Positions 1 through 11,443 of a stretch of DNA of 64,000 nt are shown here, piece after piece (position 1 is the first letter of the stretch; the number at the start of each line of letters is the position of its first letter). Source of the stretch: Phaseolus vulgaris (lineage: Eukaryota; Streptophyta; Magnoliopsida; Fabales; Fabaceae); NCBI RefSeq assembly GCF_000499845.2, contig NC_023756.2, positions 31,419,846 through 31,483,845 on the forward strand, written 5' to 3'. Position numbers and translations under genes: made by a program. The notes beneath the pieces were generated by a model that made no database searches, was not told the DNA's origin, and was given only the letters and a program-made list of their open reading frames with translations.

Positions 1-1132
1 TGTGATAAGGGTCCAAAGTATGAGTGAAACCCCACCCCATATCTAGCAACACGAACACGTCCAGGGTGCCTAGGTCGTCCGATAAAAACATTAAGAATAT
101 CCTCACGACCATATGGATTAAAAGTCCCCTATGTTGTTTGCTCAACAAGAGAATCATACAACAAAGGAAAAGAAATTGTCAAACTTCAACACACATTGAA
201 TTTAAAATAACACATAGAGATCATATTTCTTACAATTCGTTCAGTTGTTCGTTGTGATTCCTGAGAAGTCCATGTCCCTAATGGCTTTAGACAAACATTC
301 TTCCATTTCTCATGTCGAGATGGTGGGGATTGAGGGTTCAAAGAATCTACATTATTCCCTTCCTCAATAGAAGCAGAATGTGCTCTAATATTTTGTTCAA
401 CCAACTTTTGCTCTAACATCTTATAACCACCACAGGACAATAAGTGTGGGGTTACATTATGTGCCTGATTGGAATGTGCTTTCTTTTGAACATCCTATCA
501 TCAACATTCAAAATTTAATAATACATTAATATAAACTACATTTAAATAAAACAAGTGATATTAACCTGCCATTTCTTAGTTTCTTTGATCTTGACAAACT
601 GCTGCCAAGTTTCTTCATCAAGGCATGCATATTTTGTACAAGGATTATCTCCTTTCCTTGCACCATATATATATATATATAAGTTGTTGTGAATTTTGAT
701 TTAAACTGACGAAACTTGACACTCACTGAAGATAGAATCTTTGTTCTCAAAGTTTCCACATTCGAGATATCGTAATGCATCTACATTCCACATTTGGGAT
801 AATTAGTTCATAACAAACTTCAGATTGAACAAAGTATAGAAAAAATTCAAATTGAAGAAAGTAAAAACAATTACATACCGAATATCTTGCCAAATCATGA
901 TCCTTTCGTGCTTGGTGACGTTATCCCAAGAACCAGTCAAGGTAGAGATCCTTTTGCGAGCAACTACTCCAAGATAACTGCTAAAATTCTTTGAATTTAG
1001 CCCAATGGCCACACCAGTGTTGACATCAATAGTCAATGACATTTTTTGACCTTTATTTATCTTCATACACATAGTCTTTAATCTAGTAGGTCCTCTACCA
1101 GTTCTTGAACGAGGAACTTCATCATTAGCCAT
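1..1132 (-). pseudogene. CACTA-associated plant transposase-like gene (Ptta/En/Spm type), broken
   Basis: Minus-strand reading gives, in order, a segment with RGPTRLKTM and FSSYLGVVARKR (about 1130-880), a segment with WRQFKS-like VKFRQFKSK then DEETWQQFVKIKETKKWQ (780-570), a segment with LLSCGGYKMLEQKL and PPSRHEKWKN (500-230), and near the edge FNPYGREDILNVFIGRPRHP (130-1). This order matches the plant Ptta/En/Spm transposase-like protein that accompanies TNP2 in CACTA elements. A donor-like GTATGT near 879 and an acceptor AG at 782-781 suggest introns, although the exon phases do not join cleanly in my reading. It is broken: an in-frame TAG lies at 131-129 where relatives have Gln, and a TA microsatellite at about 665-681 shifts the frame. 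The 3' end runs off the window. Confidence 0.75.
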
Positions 1133-1149
1133 GTTTCTATTATCAAACA

Positions 1150-1478
1150 AATATGATAAGCATTAAGAATATGAAACATAATAAAAATTATATATTGTAA
1201 AACTAAACCTGAAACACATGCACATACAAATATATATTCCTTCGTCATGATCATTTCGAGTTACATGTACAACATCAACAACATCCTCTTACTTTTTATT
1301 GATTGTCGTTCTTGTAAGTGATTCAATCTCAGAAATGTCATTATTTGGTTTGTCTTCTAGGTCATTATGTTGCTTTTTTTCTATGTAGCACAATAAACCA
1401 GTTTTCGGACGTAGGATTTTAGATATAGAAAACTTGGGAAGCTTGATATGCCATTATGAATGGTTCATCATGATAACC
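1150..1478 (-). pseudogene. CACTA TNP2 transposase, C-terminal fragment (3' of insertion K)
   Basis: The minus strand reads DEPFIMAYQASQVFYI, a stop, NPTSENWFIVLH and then an acidic tail ending NDHDEGIY. This is the C-terminal end of plant TNP2-type (En/Spm, CACTA) transposases after the DUF4216-like domain. The 5' continuation of the same reading lies beyond the inserted elements at 6832-7055. At least two in-frame stops are present, so it is dead. It lies immediately upstream, in transcription order, of the second CACTA gene at 1132-1, the usual two-gene order of these transposons. Confidence 0.7.
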
Positions 1479-1866
1479 TGATACAATCCAACTCGACAAG
1501 CATATGACCAAGGACACAACACACACTTCACAACTAGGTCAGTCATCTCATCATACAAGACCAAACCCCACCAGGCCTAAAAACAACCTCAATAGAAGAA
1601 GAACCAAACATGGACCAGAATATAAGTTGTTTTTCCTTCTAGTCTTTTCACAAGACAAGTTTATGTAAAATACATTGGGCTCACTTTAGGGGTTCCAAAT
1701 AGAAGAATAAGCTAGAGTAGGTTGTGCTTAGTAATTTGAGTTTGTGCCAAGCCCACCTTTCATGACCTGTGCACCTAGGTTTAGGGTTTCTTTGACCTAT
1801 CTTCTAGAAGGTTTCTCACAAATGAAAACCCTACCCCTTTATCTTGCTCTCCAAAACACTCTCTCC

Positions 1867-1874
1867 TATAAATA
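1867..1874 (+). promoter_or_regulatory. TATA box of LTR K
   Basis: TATAAATA preceded by CTCTCC in the middle of the solo LTR, the expected place for the LTR core promoter. Confidence 0.5.
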
Positions 1875-2378
1875 AAGTGTCTTGCCTCGTGTATTTCACA
1901 CATTGAATTTTAAATAGAAAAGAAATTTTGTCAGAGTGTTTAGTGAGATGAGTCTCTTAATATCCTTGGGTCTTATCTTGAGTGATCTACACTTCAAGTG
2001 GCGGCTCTATACCACTCATCTTGGAGTAGCCCATTCTCCAAGTGGCATGACAAACCATAAGCTTCTTAATCTCTTCATTTTTTTGTTTTTCTTACCTTTC
2101 CTTACGCCATTCTTCCATACTTTTATTAATTGTTGTTTGGTTTTCTTCTTCATCTTATGTTTCTTTTCATGGCATTTATTTCCACACCTTCATCATATAA
2201 TCACCATATTTGTGTTTTTTCTTTGCCCTCTAGAAGTGAACCTTCACACTCACTTAACTATATGGTTAAGTTCGTGCCTAGTGGGAATCTTCTTTGGGTT
2301 TCTCACCATGATTGCTAATCTCAAAACTCATGAACAAAAGAGTAACCCATAAAATGTGCCCAATCTTAAAATCAACTA

Positions 2379-2694
2379 TATTATAAAATAGAACAGAGAT
2401 GAACAAAAAGGAACAGACGAACAAAAGAGTATAAGGAACGCAAAGGATATGATAATGAATATCTCTTTGATTATCTCATTGAAATCAAAACAAATAGTCT
2501 GAATATATACAAGCAATACGTTCATTTTAGGCCTAGCTAAATAGAGAAAGAATCAATCAATAAATACTAGAACCATAACAGACAAAGACAAAATAAATGT
2601 TATTCACCTCTATAAAGATAAACAACTAAGAATTAGAAAAGACACAGTTAATATTAAGATCCTTCTATAACTCTGGTATCCATATCCTTTAATA
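2379..2694 (-). repeat. 3' LTR of copia J
   Basis: 316 bp, nearly identical to 6499-6820. The inner end abuts the PPT at about 2695-2704. The outer end TATTATAAAATAG follows AACTA. Confidence 0.8.
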
Positions 2695-5600
2695 CCCTCC
2701 CACAAGCTGCGGAGCAAATATTGATGAGACCCAGCTTGGAACAAATACTCTTAAAAGATTGAGGACTTAAAGCTTTGGTATAAATGTCAGCCAGTTGTTC
2801 TGTGGTGGAAATGGAAAGCAAATGGATGAGAGCCTTCTTTAATTTTTCTCTAAAAATGTGACAATCTATTTCTATATGTTTCGTACGCTCGTGAAACACT
2901 GGATTTGCTGCAATGTATCTTGCTGAGTCATTGTCACAGTATAAAAGAGATGGTTGCTCAAAAGGAACTTTAAAATCTTGAAGAAGATAAGTTAGCCATT
3001 GAATTTCACATGTAACAGTGGCCATTACCCTGCATTCAACTTCACAAGAACTCTTTCATATTGTTCCTTGCTTCTTTGATTTCCAGGATATGAGAGGACT
3101 CCCAAGATACACACTAAAATTAGTCACTAATTGTCTTGAATCACTACAGGTGCCCCAATCACTATCACAAAATGCTTTGAGATGAGCATATGTGTTGGAA
3201 GAGAAAAATAAACCAAGACTTGGAGATCCTTTAATATATTTGAGAATTCTAATCGCTACAATATAGTGAGAAATTGTAGGCTTAGCAAGAAACTGAGAAA
3301 GTTGTTGCACAAAAAATGTTATGTCAGGTCGGGAATTAGTGAGATACATAAGTCTTCCAATCAATCTTTTGTAGGCTTGAATATATGTGAAAGGAACACT
3401 TCTGGTAAAAGAGAATTTTTTTCATGATTATCAATAGGAGTGGGTGCAGGTTTGCAGGCTAAAAGACTTGCATTTGTTAACAATTCCAATGCATATTTCC
3501 TTTTATTCACCATTATTCCTTTCTTACTCCTTGCTACTTCTAGACCAAGAAAATATCTTAAATCCCTAAGATCCTTAATCTTGAATGTATGATTCAAGGC
3601 TTGTTTAATTCAAGCAATCTCTTCTTTATCATTTCCTGTTAATATTATATCATCTACATACACCAATAATTTTGTAAAAGATCTTTCAGAAGAATTAATG
3701 AACAAGAAACGATCATTCATAGATTGAGTATATCCCATAGAAAGAAAAAAAGATGACAGTTTGGCAAGCCACTCTCTGTTGGCTTGCTTAAGGCCACATA
3801 AAGCCTTTTTTAGTTTACAAACTTTTCCTGGTGGAATAGAAGTCAATACAGGAGGAGCAACCATGTATACATCTTCTTTCAAATCTTCATGTAAAAATGC
3901 ATTGTTTATGTTTAATTGTTTCAATTCCCAATTATAGATAAAAGCTAGGGAAAAAAGCAATCTTATGGTGGTCATCTTTGCTACTGGGGAGAAAGTATCA
4001 AGGTAGTCAATGCCTTCTGTTTGTGTGTATCCCTTTACCATTAACCTTGCTTTATACCTTTCAATTGTCCCATCAACCCTATATTTTATTTTGAATACCC
4101 ATTTGCAACCTATGGCAGCTTTGTCCTTAGGCAGAAGAGTAGTATCCCAAGTTTGATTTGTCTCTAAAGCAGATATCTCACATTGTATATCTTTTCTCCA
4201 ACAGTCGTGTTTCACAACTTTAGAATAAGTGTTTAGCTCAACATGTGAAGAAAGAGACATAACAAAAGATTTGTAAGAAGGTGATAAACTGTTATAAGAC
4301 AAAACATAATTCAAAGGATATTTAACTCTTGAAGATGTATTGGAAACATTAAGATTACAATGATAATCCTTTAAATACTCATGTGGTCTTTTTATTCCTG
4401 TACTCATTCGGAAAGATTGATCTGATTCATAATTTTGTTCTATGTCATGATCCTCATCGAGGTTTTGGTCTATATGGGAACAAACTTCTTCTAGAACCTC
4501 AATGTATGACTCACAATCACTGTTATTTTTAGCATTATCACAAGGTGCAAGAATTGCTTGTGATGGCTGACTCAAGACAAGTTGATCTTCGGTAAACCAA
4601 ATTTGATCATCATAAATGTTAGGACTGTTAGTTTCATTGCTAGTATCTTGAACCCTTTGATATGGAAAAACATTTTCATAAAAGACAACATCTCTAGACA
4701 CAAAAATTTCTCTTGATTGAATATTCAACAAAATATATCCTTTTGTCCCCCTTTTAAAACCAAGAAAAACACATTTTGATGCCCTTGGATCAAATTTTCG
4801 TCTATTTGTTGACAAAGTGTTAGCTTAACATAAAGAACCAAACACCATTATCCATTAAAATCTGCTTCAGTTTTGTAAAGCATTTCATGAGGAGAAGAAT
4901 AGTTTAAAACAGGTGTGGGAAGCATGTTTATAATATCCGCAGCATGTCTCATCGAATATGACCAATAAATTTTGGGTAAATGAGATTGTATCATGAGAGT
5001 TCTTGCTACATTTAATAAATGATCATGTTTTCTTTCAACTATACTATTTTGTTGTAGAGTATTGACACATGATGTTTGATGTACTATTCCTTTATTGATA
5101 AAGAAATTAATCATGAAAAATTCAATCTCATTATCACTTTTTATTATTTTTATTGTTGTCTCAAATTGTGTTTGAACAAACAACAAAATTTTCCAAAACC
5201 TTAACAACTTCAGATTTTTGTATTAAAAGAAAAATTCATTTGTATCTCGAAGAGTAATCAACTAAGGTCAAGAAATATTTATTACCATGAATTGATGGTA
5301 TTGAGTATGACCCCCAAATTTCTACATGAATCAAATCAAAGCATTTTGTTGATTTAGATGTTCTAATAGGAAGTGAAAGTCTTTTTTGCTTTGCAAAAGG
5401 ACAAACATCACAAACAAAAGATTTGTTATATTTAACAAAAGAAAATTTATTCTTGATAACATCAATACATTTATTTGAAATATGACCTAATAAAAAATGA
5501 CAAAGGGTTTCTAAATCCTTTGAAGTTTCTAGTAAGATGGGATCCTGAGTATATAAAGTCTATCTTGCATCTTAACAGAGCTAATCAATTTCAAGAACTT

Positions 5601-6469
5601 CTTGTCCTGAATGTGACAACCATTAGAGTCAAAGGTAACAATACAAGATAGTTTTTCAATCAATTTTGTTACTGAAAGAAGATTAAAAGTAAAACAAGAA
5701 ATATACAAAACATTGTCTATGACATGATTTTGATTGAGAAAAACACTTCCAGAATAATAGCAATGACTTGATTTCCACTTGGTAATTTGATAGAAATAGG
5801 ATTAATTTGATGATATGAAGTCAGATAAATTAAGGATGAATAAATGTGATTAGTAGCACGACTATCAATAATCCAAGAACTGAAGGAAGAACTAGAGTTA
5901 TTACCAGTTTGTGTTGTCATGTTGGAAGGAATAAGAGAGACTTGACTAAAAACATTACCACTGGATTTGACATGTTGTAAAAGAGCTAACAATGTTTGAT
6001 ACTGCTCAAGAGTAAGACCAATTTGTTGAGATTGCACTTCAAACTTCGAACCTTCATGATTCTGCTTATTATTATTAAAATTTGTATTATGAAAAACTGC
6101 ATTAGTATGACTATGATCATGGTTCTGTTTTTTAAACTTGAAATGAGGTGGAAAGCCATGTTTTTAATAGCATGTATCAATGGTATGCCTTGTCTTTCCA
6201 CAATGACTGCAAATTTTGGAAGTATATCCTCTTCCATAACTTCCTCTTTCGTATCCACCACCTCTGCCATAGATGGTAACATTGTTTTTATAACCTCCTT
6301 TGCTAGTAGCAATCATTGTCTTGGATTGATCACCCAAAATTTGCCTCTTTTGTTGTGCAACGAGAGAGCAAACTCTATTCAAGGATGAATAATATAATGA
6401 ACTAACATGGTAAGGTGAACAAAGATCTTGTAAGGGATCAACAACTTCACCCATGGATAAATGTACCAA
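2654..6469 (-). pseudogene. copia J gag-pol polyprotein, degenerate
   Basis: Minus-strand domain order is gag zinc knuckle (CSHCGKTRHTIDTC, near 6200), protease (WIIDSRATNHI, near 5870), integrase core (SDNEIEF, then QQNSIVERKH, 5207-4848), reverse transcriptase (4815-3610: KARLMVKGYTQTEGIDY, YVDD at 3660-3649) and RNase H (CDSDWG near 3190; YCDN and HERTKHIEID near 2890). PR-IN-RT-RH is the copia order. It is split by several frameshifts and stops. Key sites have decayed: the protease motif is DSRAT instead of DSGAT, and RT reads QLNINNAFLH where families have QLDVxNAFLH, replacing a catalytic Asp by Asn. It cannot encode active enzymes. Confidence 0.8.
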
Positions 6470-6486
6470 CCAGAGCTCTGATCAGA

Positions 6487-6498
6487 GCTTTTATACCA
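6487..6498 (-). other. Primer binding site of copia J
   Basis: Minus strand reads TGGTATAAAAGC, ten of twelve bases matching the plant initiator-Met PBS TGGTATCAGAGC, immediately inside the 5' LTR. Confidence 0.65.
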
Positions 6499-6820
6499 TA
6501 TTATTAAATAGAACAAAGATGAACAAAAAGGAACAGATGGACAAAAGAGTAAAAGGAAGGCAAAAGATATGAGATTGAATATATCTTTGATTATCTCATT
6601 GAAATCAAAACAAGTAGTCTGAATATATACAAGCAATACATTCATTCTAGGTCTAGTTAAAGAGAGAAATAATCAATCAATAAATACTAGAACCATAACA
6701 GACAAAGACAAAGACAAAATAAATGTTATTCACCTCTATAAAGAGAAACAACTAAGAATTAGAAAAGACACAATTAATATTAGGATACTTCTATAACTCT
6801 GGTATCCATATCCTTTAATA
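6499..6820 (-). repeat. 5' LTR of copia J
   Basis: 322 bp, matching 2379-2694 throughout, with a small GACAAA repeat-unit length difference. The inner end is followed on the minus strand by the PBS at 6498-6487. Confidence 0.8.
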
Positions 6821-6831
6821 AACTCACATCA

Positions 6832-7060
6832 TAACCTATCTTTTGAAAGTAAACCAAAGTCATTCATGATTCATCAACTTTGAAACCGGTCTTATTGTCA
6901 ACTCACTTGCATTTGAAAACGGGTACATTAAACTTGGTATAATTAACTTCCAAAATCTCTACTATGACACAATAAAAAGGCATTAATCCCACAACAGAGA
7001 GACCATCCCACTATGCCAGTCATTTACAACTCTTTGTTCATTTTGTGTGGAATGTCATAT
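6832..7060 (-). pseudogene. CACTA TNP2 transposase, DUF4216-like segment (5' of insertion K)
   Basis: Reading the minus strand from about 7055 gives HTK, LSVVGLMPFYCVIVEILEV, YTKFNVPVFKCK, VDNKTGFKVDE and LVYFQKIGYD. This follows the DUF4216 pattern (YYGVIxEIxEL, then VPVFxCKWVD) found near the C-terminus of TNP2. It stops at TAACC/TATC, exactly where solo LTR K begins; the reading resumes as GYHDEPF on the other side of K at about 1478. Several in-frame stops show decay. Further upstream (above 7060) I could not follow the transposase. Confidence 0.7.
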
Positions 7061-7235
7061 AAGGGACCAATGCACTTCATAGAAATTTCCACGTGTGGAA
7101 TGGGATTGCTTAAGTCTTTTCCAATTTTTTTTTTCATTTACTTACATGAAACCATGTAAATAAAATAATTTTCACATAAAATAGTGTAAATAAAATAGTG
7201 TAAACAGAATAAAAATCATATGAAAGTAAATCTCA
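7061..7235. repeat. Dispersed repeat, copy 1 (second copy at 26865-27015)
   Basis: A stretch containing GCACTTC..ACAAATTTCCAC-type sequence, TGGAATGGGATTGCT, AAGTCTTTT, a T-run and AATAAAATAAT with CACATAAAATAGT recurs in the same orientation at 26865-27015, on the other side of gypsy element E. No coding capacity. The repeat class is unknown. Confidence 0.5.
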
Positions 7236-8104
7236 CTGGCTTGACTACCTCATAATTGATAATTTCTGATTAAAAAAGCCACTGATTATGTTATAGTTGA
7301 GAGTATATCTCGTATATTAAGGTTCACACAATCTTACTATATATATTTAGTGATAAAAAGAATGTGAATTGAATAAATTAAGTGAGATTTGTTAAATAGA
7401 TTATTTATTTTATTTAATTTTGTTTTAAATATTTAATTTTTATGTTTTATTATTTAGCTATAATGATTATTTATTGAACTGTAAAAAAAACGTATGTTTT
7501 TCTTATTTATCTTGTTTTAATTTTTCAAACAAATATACATTTATAATCCTAAATATACTTTTTATATATTTTTTTAAAAAAATATACTTATAATACTAAA
7601 TAAAATATGAGTTTCATAATTACATTAGAAAACTGTATACAAAAAATAGAATAATTTATTATTTATTTTTAAAACAAAAATAGTTATCACAATGTCAAAA
7701 TAAAATCATAAAATAATTATAAATATAAGGTGTATCTCTTTATTAATTGTTATAAATTTGTAAAAACAGATATACTTATATAATACTAAATAAAATAAGA
7801 GTTTCATAATACATTAGAAAACTGTACACAAAAAATAGAATAATTTATTATTTACTTTTAAAAATAAAAATAATTATCACAATTTCAAAATTAAAATCAT
7901 AAAAGAATTTTAAATATATAAGGGTATATTCTCAGTGCCGATAAAAGAAACCGGTATATTCTCTTTATATAGTGACATATATAATTTTATTTTTTATGAG
8001 TAATTAATTAAAAATAAAAAATAATATATATATAATTTTATAAAAATAATATTAATAAACATAAATTGTTATTTTTATAAAGGGAAGTTTTTTTTAATTC
8101 CTTT
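7236..8104. repeat. AT-rich stretch with a 188-bp tandem duplication
   Basis: No gene seen. A unit starting near 7583 (TATACTTATAATACTAAATA...) is repeated from 7771 to about 7935 with modest divergence, a period of 188 bp. The rest is AT-rich sequence up to the LTR of element E. Confidence 0.6.
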
Positions 8105-8723
8105 TGTTTTTGCTGGTTGACTTAGGTTGAGCACCTCCCCCTGGATCTGCCTCTTCTAGAATCTGATTCACATCTTATTACCACCTTAGAATATGGTTCC
8201 GTTGTGACAGAGAGCGTCCTTCCTGTTGATTACACTTTGACGATCAAGTCAGTTAGGACTCACCAAAAGTAACAATTTAGTAAAGTGTGCAAAAACAAAA
8301 CTGGGCACATTAATCTTTTATCTTTAATATCTCTAACATAAAAATCTACCTGTCACGGGCACCAATTATTTTCAGGTGCTAACCACAGGGCAATGTTCTA
8401 TTAGGAGTGCACACCCTTATCTTTTTAGGATTATTATCAGCAACTATCAACAAAATATTTAATACGTAACCAACATGCAACAAATAACGAATATACACGT
8501 TATAAGCAATAAACATGCACATTTATCTGTAAGCACACACACACAATGGGCCCTCCCCTTTGTACGACAACCACATTGTGCTCATTTTCAATAGGCCCCT
8601 TTAATTGGGCCAAACGCATAATCCTCACCTGAGCCCAATAGCCGAGTTGACCACTAGTCGACTCAAACTGAGGACCGTGTTATTCTCAGAGGATTGCGGA
8701 GAACCGAACTCCTGCTCAGTACA
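8105..8723 (-). repeat. 3' LTR of gypsy E
   Basis: 619 bp, homologous to 24621-25180 at both ends, but with an unrelated middle block of about 110 bp (8298-8405) where the other LTR has about 50 bp containing its TATA box. A PPT follows on the internal side. Confidence 0.75.
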
Positions 8724-8743
8724 CAAGCCCTCCAGGCTCGAGC
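8724..8743 (-). other. Polypurine tract of gypsy E
   Basis: Minus strand reads GAGCCTGGAGGGCTTG directly before the LTR start TGTACTGAGC. The same GGGCTTG/TGTAC junction occurs in elements A, B and F. Confidence 0.6.
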
Positions 8744-9379
8744 TGAGCTAGGCTAAGGGAAGAGTCTTGAGTGCCTCGACGGCTGACGTGACGGTTTTTC
8801 AATGGTTAGGTACGCACGACGCACGAAGCGTCTCTGAGGTGACATCTCACAATAATCAATTTGGCGCACACACGTGGCGCAACATCGGCGGTGGAGAAAA
8901 CCTCACTGTTTCGAATTCCATTCCTCGCATAAACGCTATTGTAAACCTCGTTAGCGCCATAATGTTTCATCTAAATTCAAAACCCTTTCTGCTCTTCGAT
9001 CCCCCTTCGCTCAAGCCTCTTGTGCCTTCAGGATCTCCACTTCTCTAAGTTCCCTCTTTTCGATCACAATAGGTATTTTTCCTTTATAATCTTTTAACAT
9101 TATACACACGTATCATTGAATCAACTGCCCGATCACACCATTAAGCATTCATATCTACATTGCCTGAGCTGGGTTTGCATATGAATTTATGGTTTCTGCC
9201 AATGATGATGATTGTCTCCCTGTTGTGGGCATTGCATAAACCTTTAAATGTACATGCCTTGAGCTTACGATTACTTACTTTGCCAGGTCTAAACTTTGTT
9301 TTTGCATTCTGCTTGTATGTTGTCCTAGATAAAACTTGCTAGGATTACAAAGCCTTATACCCTTAGGCACCCCAAAACC
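8744..9379. other. Leader region between LTR and antisense gene of gypsy E
   Basis: By position this corresponds to the upstream region of the antisense gene in elements A and B. Plus-strand frames exist (8767-9048) but show no recognisable domain. I see no supported gene. Confidence 0.4.
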
Positions 9380-10993
9380 TTTTAGAAGAAACCTCGTCCT
9401 ACACCTCCTCTGAACGAATAGTAACCCTTAGAAAAGTCGATTGTACCAATGGTAGGGAAAAAGATAGGATATACGTAGTTCCTTGTAGAGAAGATGAACC
9501 GGTGTGTAGTGACGAGTCCTCCGACCCTAGGAAACCCTTATGCTTTTTCTATGTAACCGTGTTTAAAAAGGTCCTTTTATGCCTTCCCCTTACCATTTTT
9601 GAGAAAGAACTTTTAATCGAGTTGAACGTTGCTCCGACCTAGGTACATCCTAATAACTTGGCATTCATCCGAGCATTTACCATCCTTTGTTTATAGTTCG
9701 GCCTTTCGCCGTCTGTGGAGGTTTTCATATACTTTTTTTAGGCCAAAAGATTGGGCCACCAACTCTGGGTATCCTTCAATAGTGCCCCTGGAAGATGCTT
9801 GCTTACCCTCTTCCAGTCCTCTTATAAAAACCTCAAAGGCCATTTCTTAAAACTTCGCGCCAATAAATATAATCCTACTCTTTTGGATGGGTTCCCCTAT
9901 ATTAGACCGAAAAACCGCGCTTCAAGGTTGTTCGGCGCCTGGAAGACCTGCCCCCTTCTGACCAGGAAGTCTGCAAGTTCTTGTTGAGCTTGCAAGTTGT
10001 CTTTGACACGACTTACCTGTTGAGCAAAGAATTCATCCAAAATGCCCTAAAGAGCTACATGGGTATACCTTATTTTTTAGCCTCAGCATGTTCCACTTTA
10101 CTTTATAAATTGCAACCATTTGCTTCTGTTTACTGCAGAAAGGATGCTAGCCAGATTCAGCAATGAAGAACTGGAAGAGATAGCAAGGAAAGCTAAGGTG
10201 ACCAGTTAGATGCCACTGAAAGCTCCAGTTGCTCTTGTGCCTACCGAGGATGATGAAAAGACTAGCTCGGGACTGATCTTCCCCAGAAAGAGGAAGGATA
10301 TCATCGTCCCTACTGAGCACTCCCCTTTCACGCAACCGGGCTGCCTACCACCATGCGTCTCCACCAAGAGCTCCATCCCCTTCCCCAATCATAATGTCCA
10401 ACTTTGAAAGGGGCGCAAAGAACTCTGGGAGGAAAGGGTTATGGGACCCCAGTCTGGACATTGCCTCATATCTTGAGAATGTCTTGATATTGCCCGAGGA
10501 TGAAGAAAGTCTGATGGTCCTTGATGGACGCCAACTACTTCAAGAGGCCATGAGGTAGTTTGGACAAGCTCTGGCCACAAACTGCTTGGCTGCCAAGAAA
10601 ATACAAAGTCAAAAGGTTGCAACGGAGTTGAAGATTTAAGAAAATGAAGAACTCCACCGAAAGGTGGTTGGCTTGCAAGAGGAACTTCAACACCTCCAAA
10701 TCCTCTATCAATGTACCGAGCAACTCTTGGCAGAGAAAACTAAAGAAGCCGCAGAGTAAACAACTCGTCTAACCGAAGAGCAAAGCCACTGCGAAAAGCT
10801 ACAGCAAGAATTGACCCAAAAGGATGAGTTCCTTGCCAGGGAAATCGTGGTCTACAAAGTGGAAGCTGCCTAAGCCTTTCTAGTAGGATTTGAGGTTGCC
10901 ATGGAACAAACCTCTAGACTCTACCCAAAAGTGGACTTCTCGCAGCTAGCTCCGGGAAAAGTCATGGTGGATGGGGAGCTCAGGGAGCAATGA
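9380..10993 (+). pseudogene. Antisense gene of gypsy E (putative gypsy-type transposon domain, PF04195-like), decayed
   Basis: On the plus strand, opposite to E gag-pol, the sequence reads ELLIELNVAPT, stop, VHPNNLAFIRAFTILC, then SPSVEVFIYFF, QLWVSFN, SYKNLKGHF and LLDGFPYI (9600-9900). This matches the antisense proteins of elements A and B (ELLTELDIAAAQLHPNSWAF and so on). Downstream a coiled-coil-rich segment (LHRKVVGLQEELQHLQ, 10650-10870) ends with KVMVDGELREQ and TGA at 10991-10993, aligning with the C-terminus of the A copy. Many stops and frameshifts make it a pseudogene. The protein family is known as an accessory ORF of Grande/RIRE2-like elements; its role is unknown. Confidence 0.65.
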
Positions 10994-11443
10994 CCAAGTT
11001 TTTTTGTCTTTGTACAACTTATTTATCTGTGCTCTGCTAGTGAACAATTTACCTTTGCTTTTTACTAACATCATCTTATGCATCGTAATATTTAAACCAT
11101 GTCTTAAGGTTTATTGCACAATCCTAAAGTAATGAAAGTAACAAACTCGAACACAATGTCGAAAGTAACTGGTTATTTATCTTAAACATATTTCAAGCAT
11201 AATCATCAAAAGCAACTGAACATTTATCGTAAACAAACATAAAAACATGAGGTTCTAACCTTTTAACAAACCGCACCTTATAACAATAACTAATCAAGGG
11301 CATCTTGTACCTTGATCACGACTTCGTGTTGCATCTACTCGGATATCCACCTTATCTCATGTTGGACACGTGGTGATCCGAGCTCATCATAATATGCATC
11401 TTCACAATAATTGGCTGAACAATTCAAACCATACCCCATTTTG
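10994..11443. other. Non-coding spacer of gypsy E between the antisense gene and tandem repeats
   Basis: No gene seen. This is the shared 3' untranslated zone of the convergent gag-pol and antisense genes. Confidence 0.4.

Larger units (their letters stand above)
2379..6820 (-). mobile_element. Ty1/copia retrotransposon J with TA...TA LTR ends
   Basis: Direct repeats of 316 bp (2379-2694) and 322 bp (6499-6820) flank a minus-strand gag-pol. The element is bordered by AACTA (2374-2378) and AACTC (6821-6825), a 4-of-5 target duplication. On the minus strand the PPT (GTGGGAGGG) runs straight into the LTR start TATTAAAGG, and the other LTR ends TTTAATAATA before a tRNA-Met-type PBS (TGGTATAAAAGC). 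The LTRs therefore begin and end with TA rather than TG/CA. It is about 4.4 kb, normal for a small plant copia element, and sits inside solo LTR K. Confidence 0.8.
1479..6831 (+). mobile_element. Solo LTR K (gypsy-like), about 0.9 kb, interrupted by copia element J
   Basis: The sequence starts TGATACAATCC after TAACC (1474-1478) and ends CACATCA before TAACC (6832-6836), giving TG...CA ends and a perfect 5-bp target duplication once copia element J (2379-6820) is removed. About 906 bp belong to K (1479-2378 plus 6826-6831). A TATA box at 1867-1874 and a downstream CTTGAGTG...CAAGTGGC segment also occur in the LTR of gypsy fragment D (38357 onward and 50183 onward), so K is a diverged relative. 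No internal region or PPT is attached, so it is a solo LTR left by LTR-LTR recombination. The long plus-strand frame at 1936-2352 is hydrophobic, low-complexity and inside this LTR; I do not call it a gene. Confidence 0.65.

Noticed and set aside
1936..2352. 138-codon plus-strand ORF with hydrophobic, Phe/Leu-rich translation
   Set aside because: It lies inside solo LTR K, just after its TATA box, is low in complexity and matches no domain. Related LTR sequence in gypsy D has no equivalent frame.
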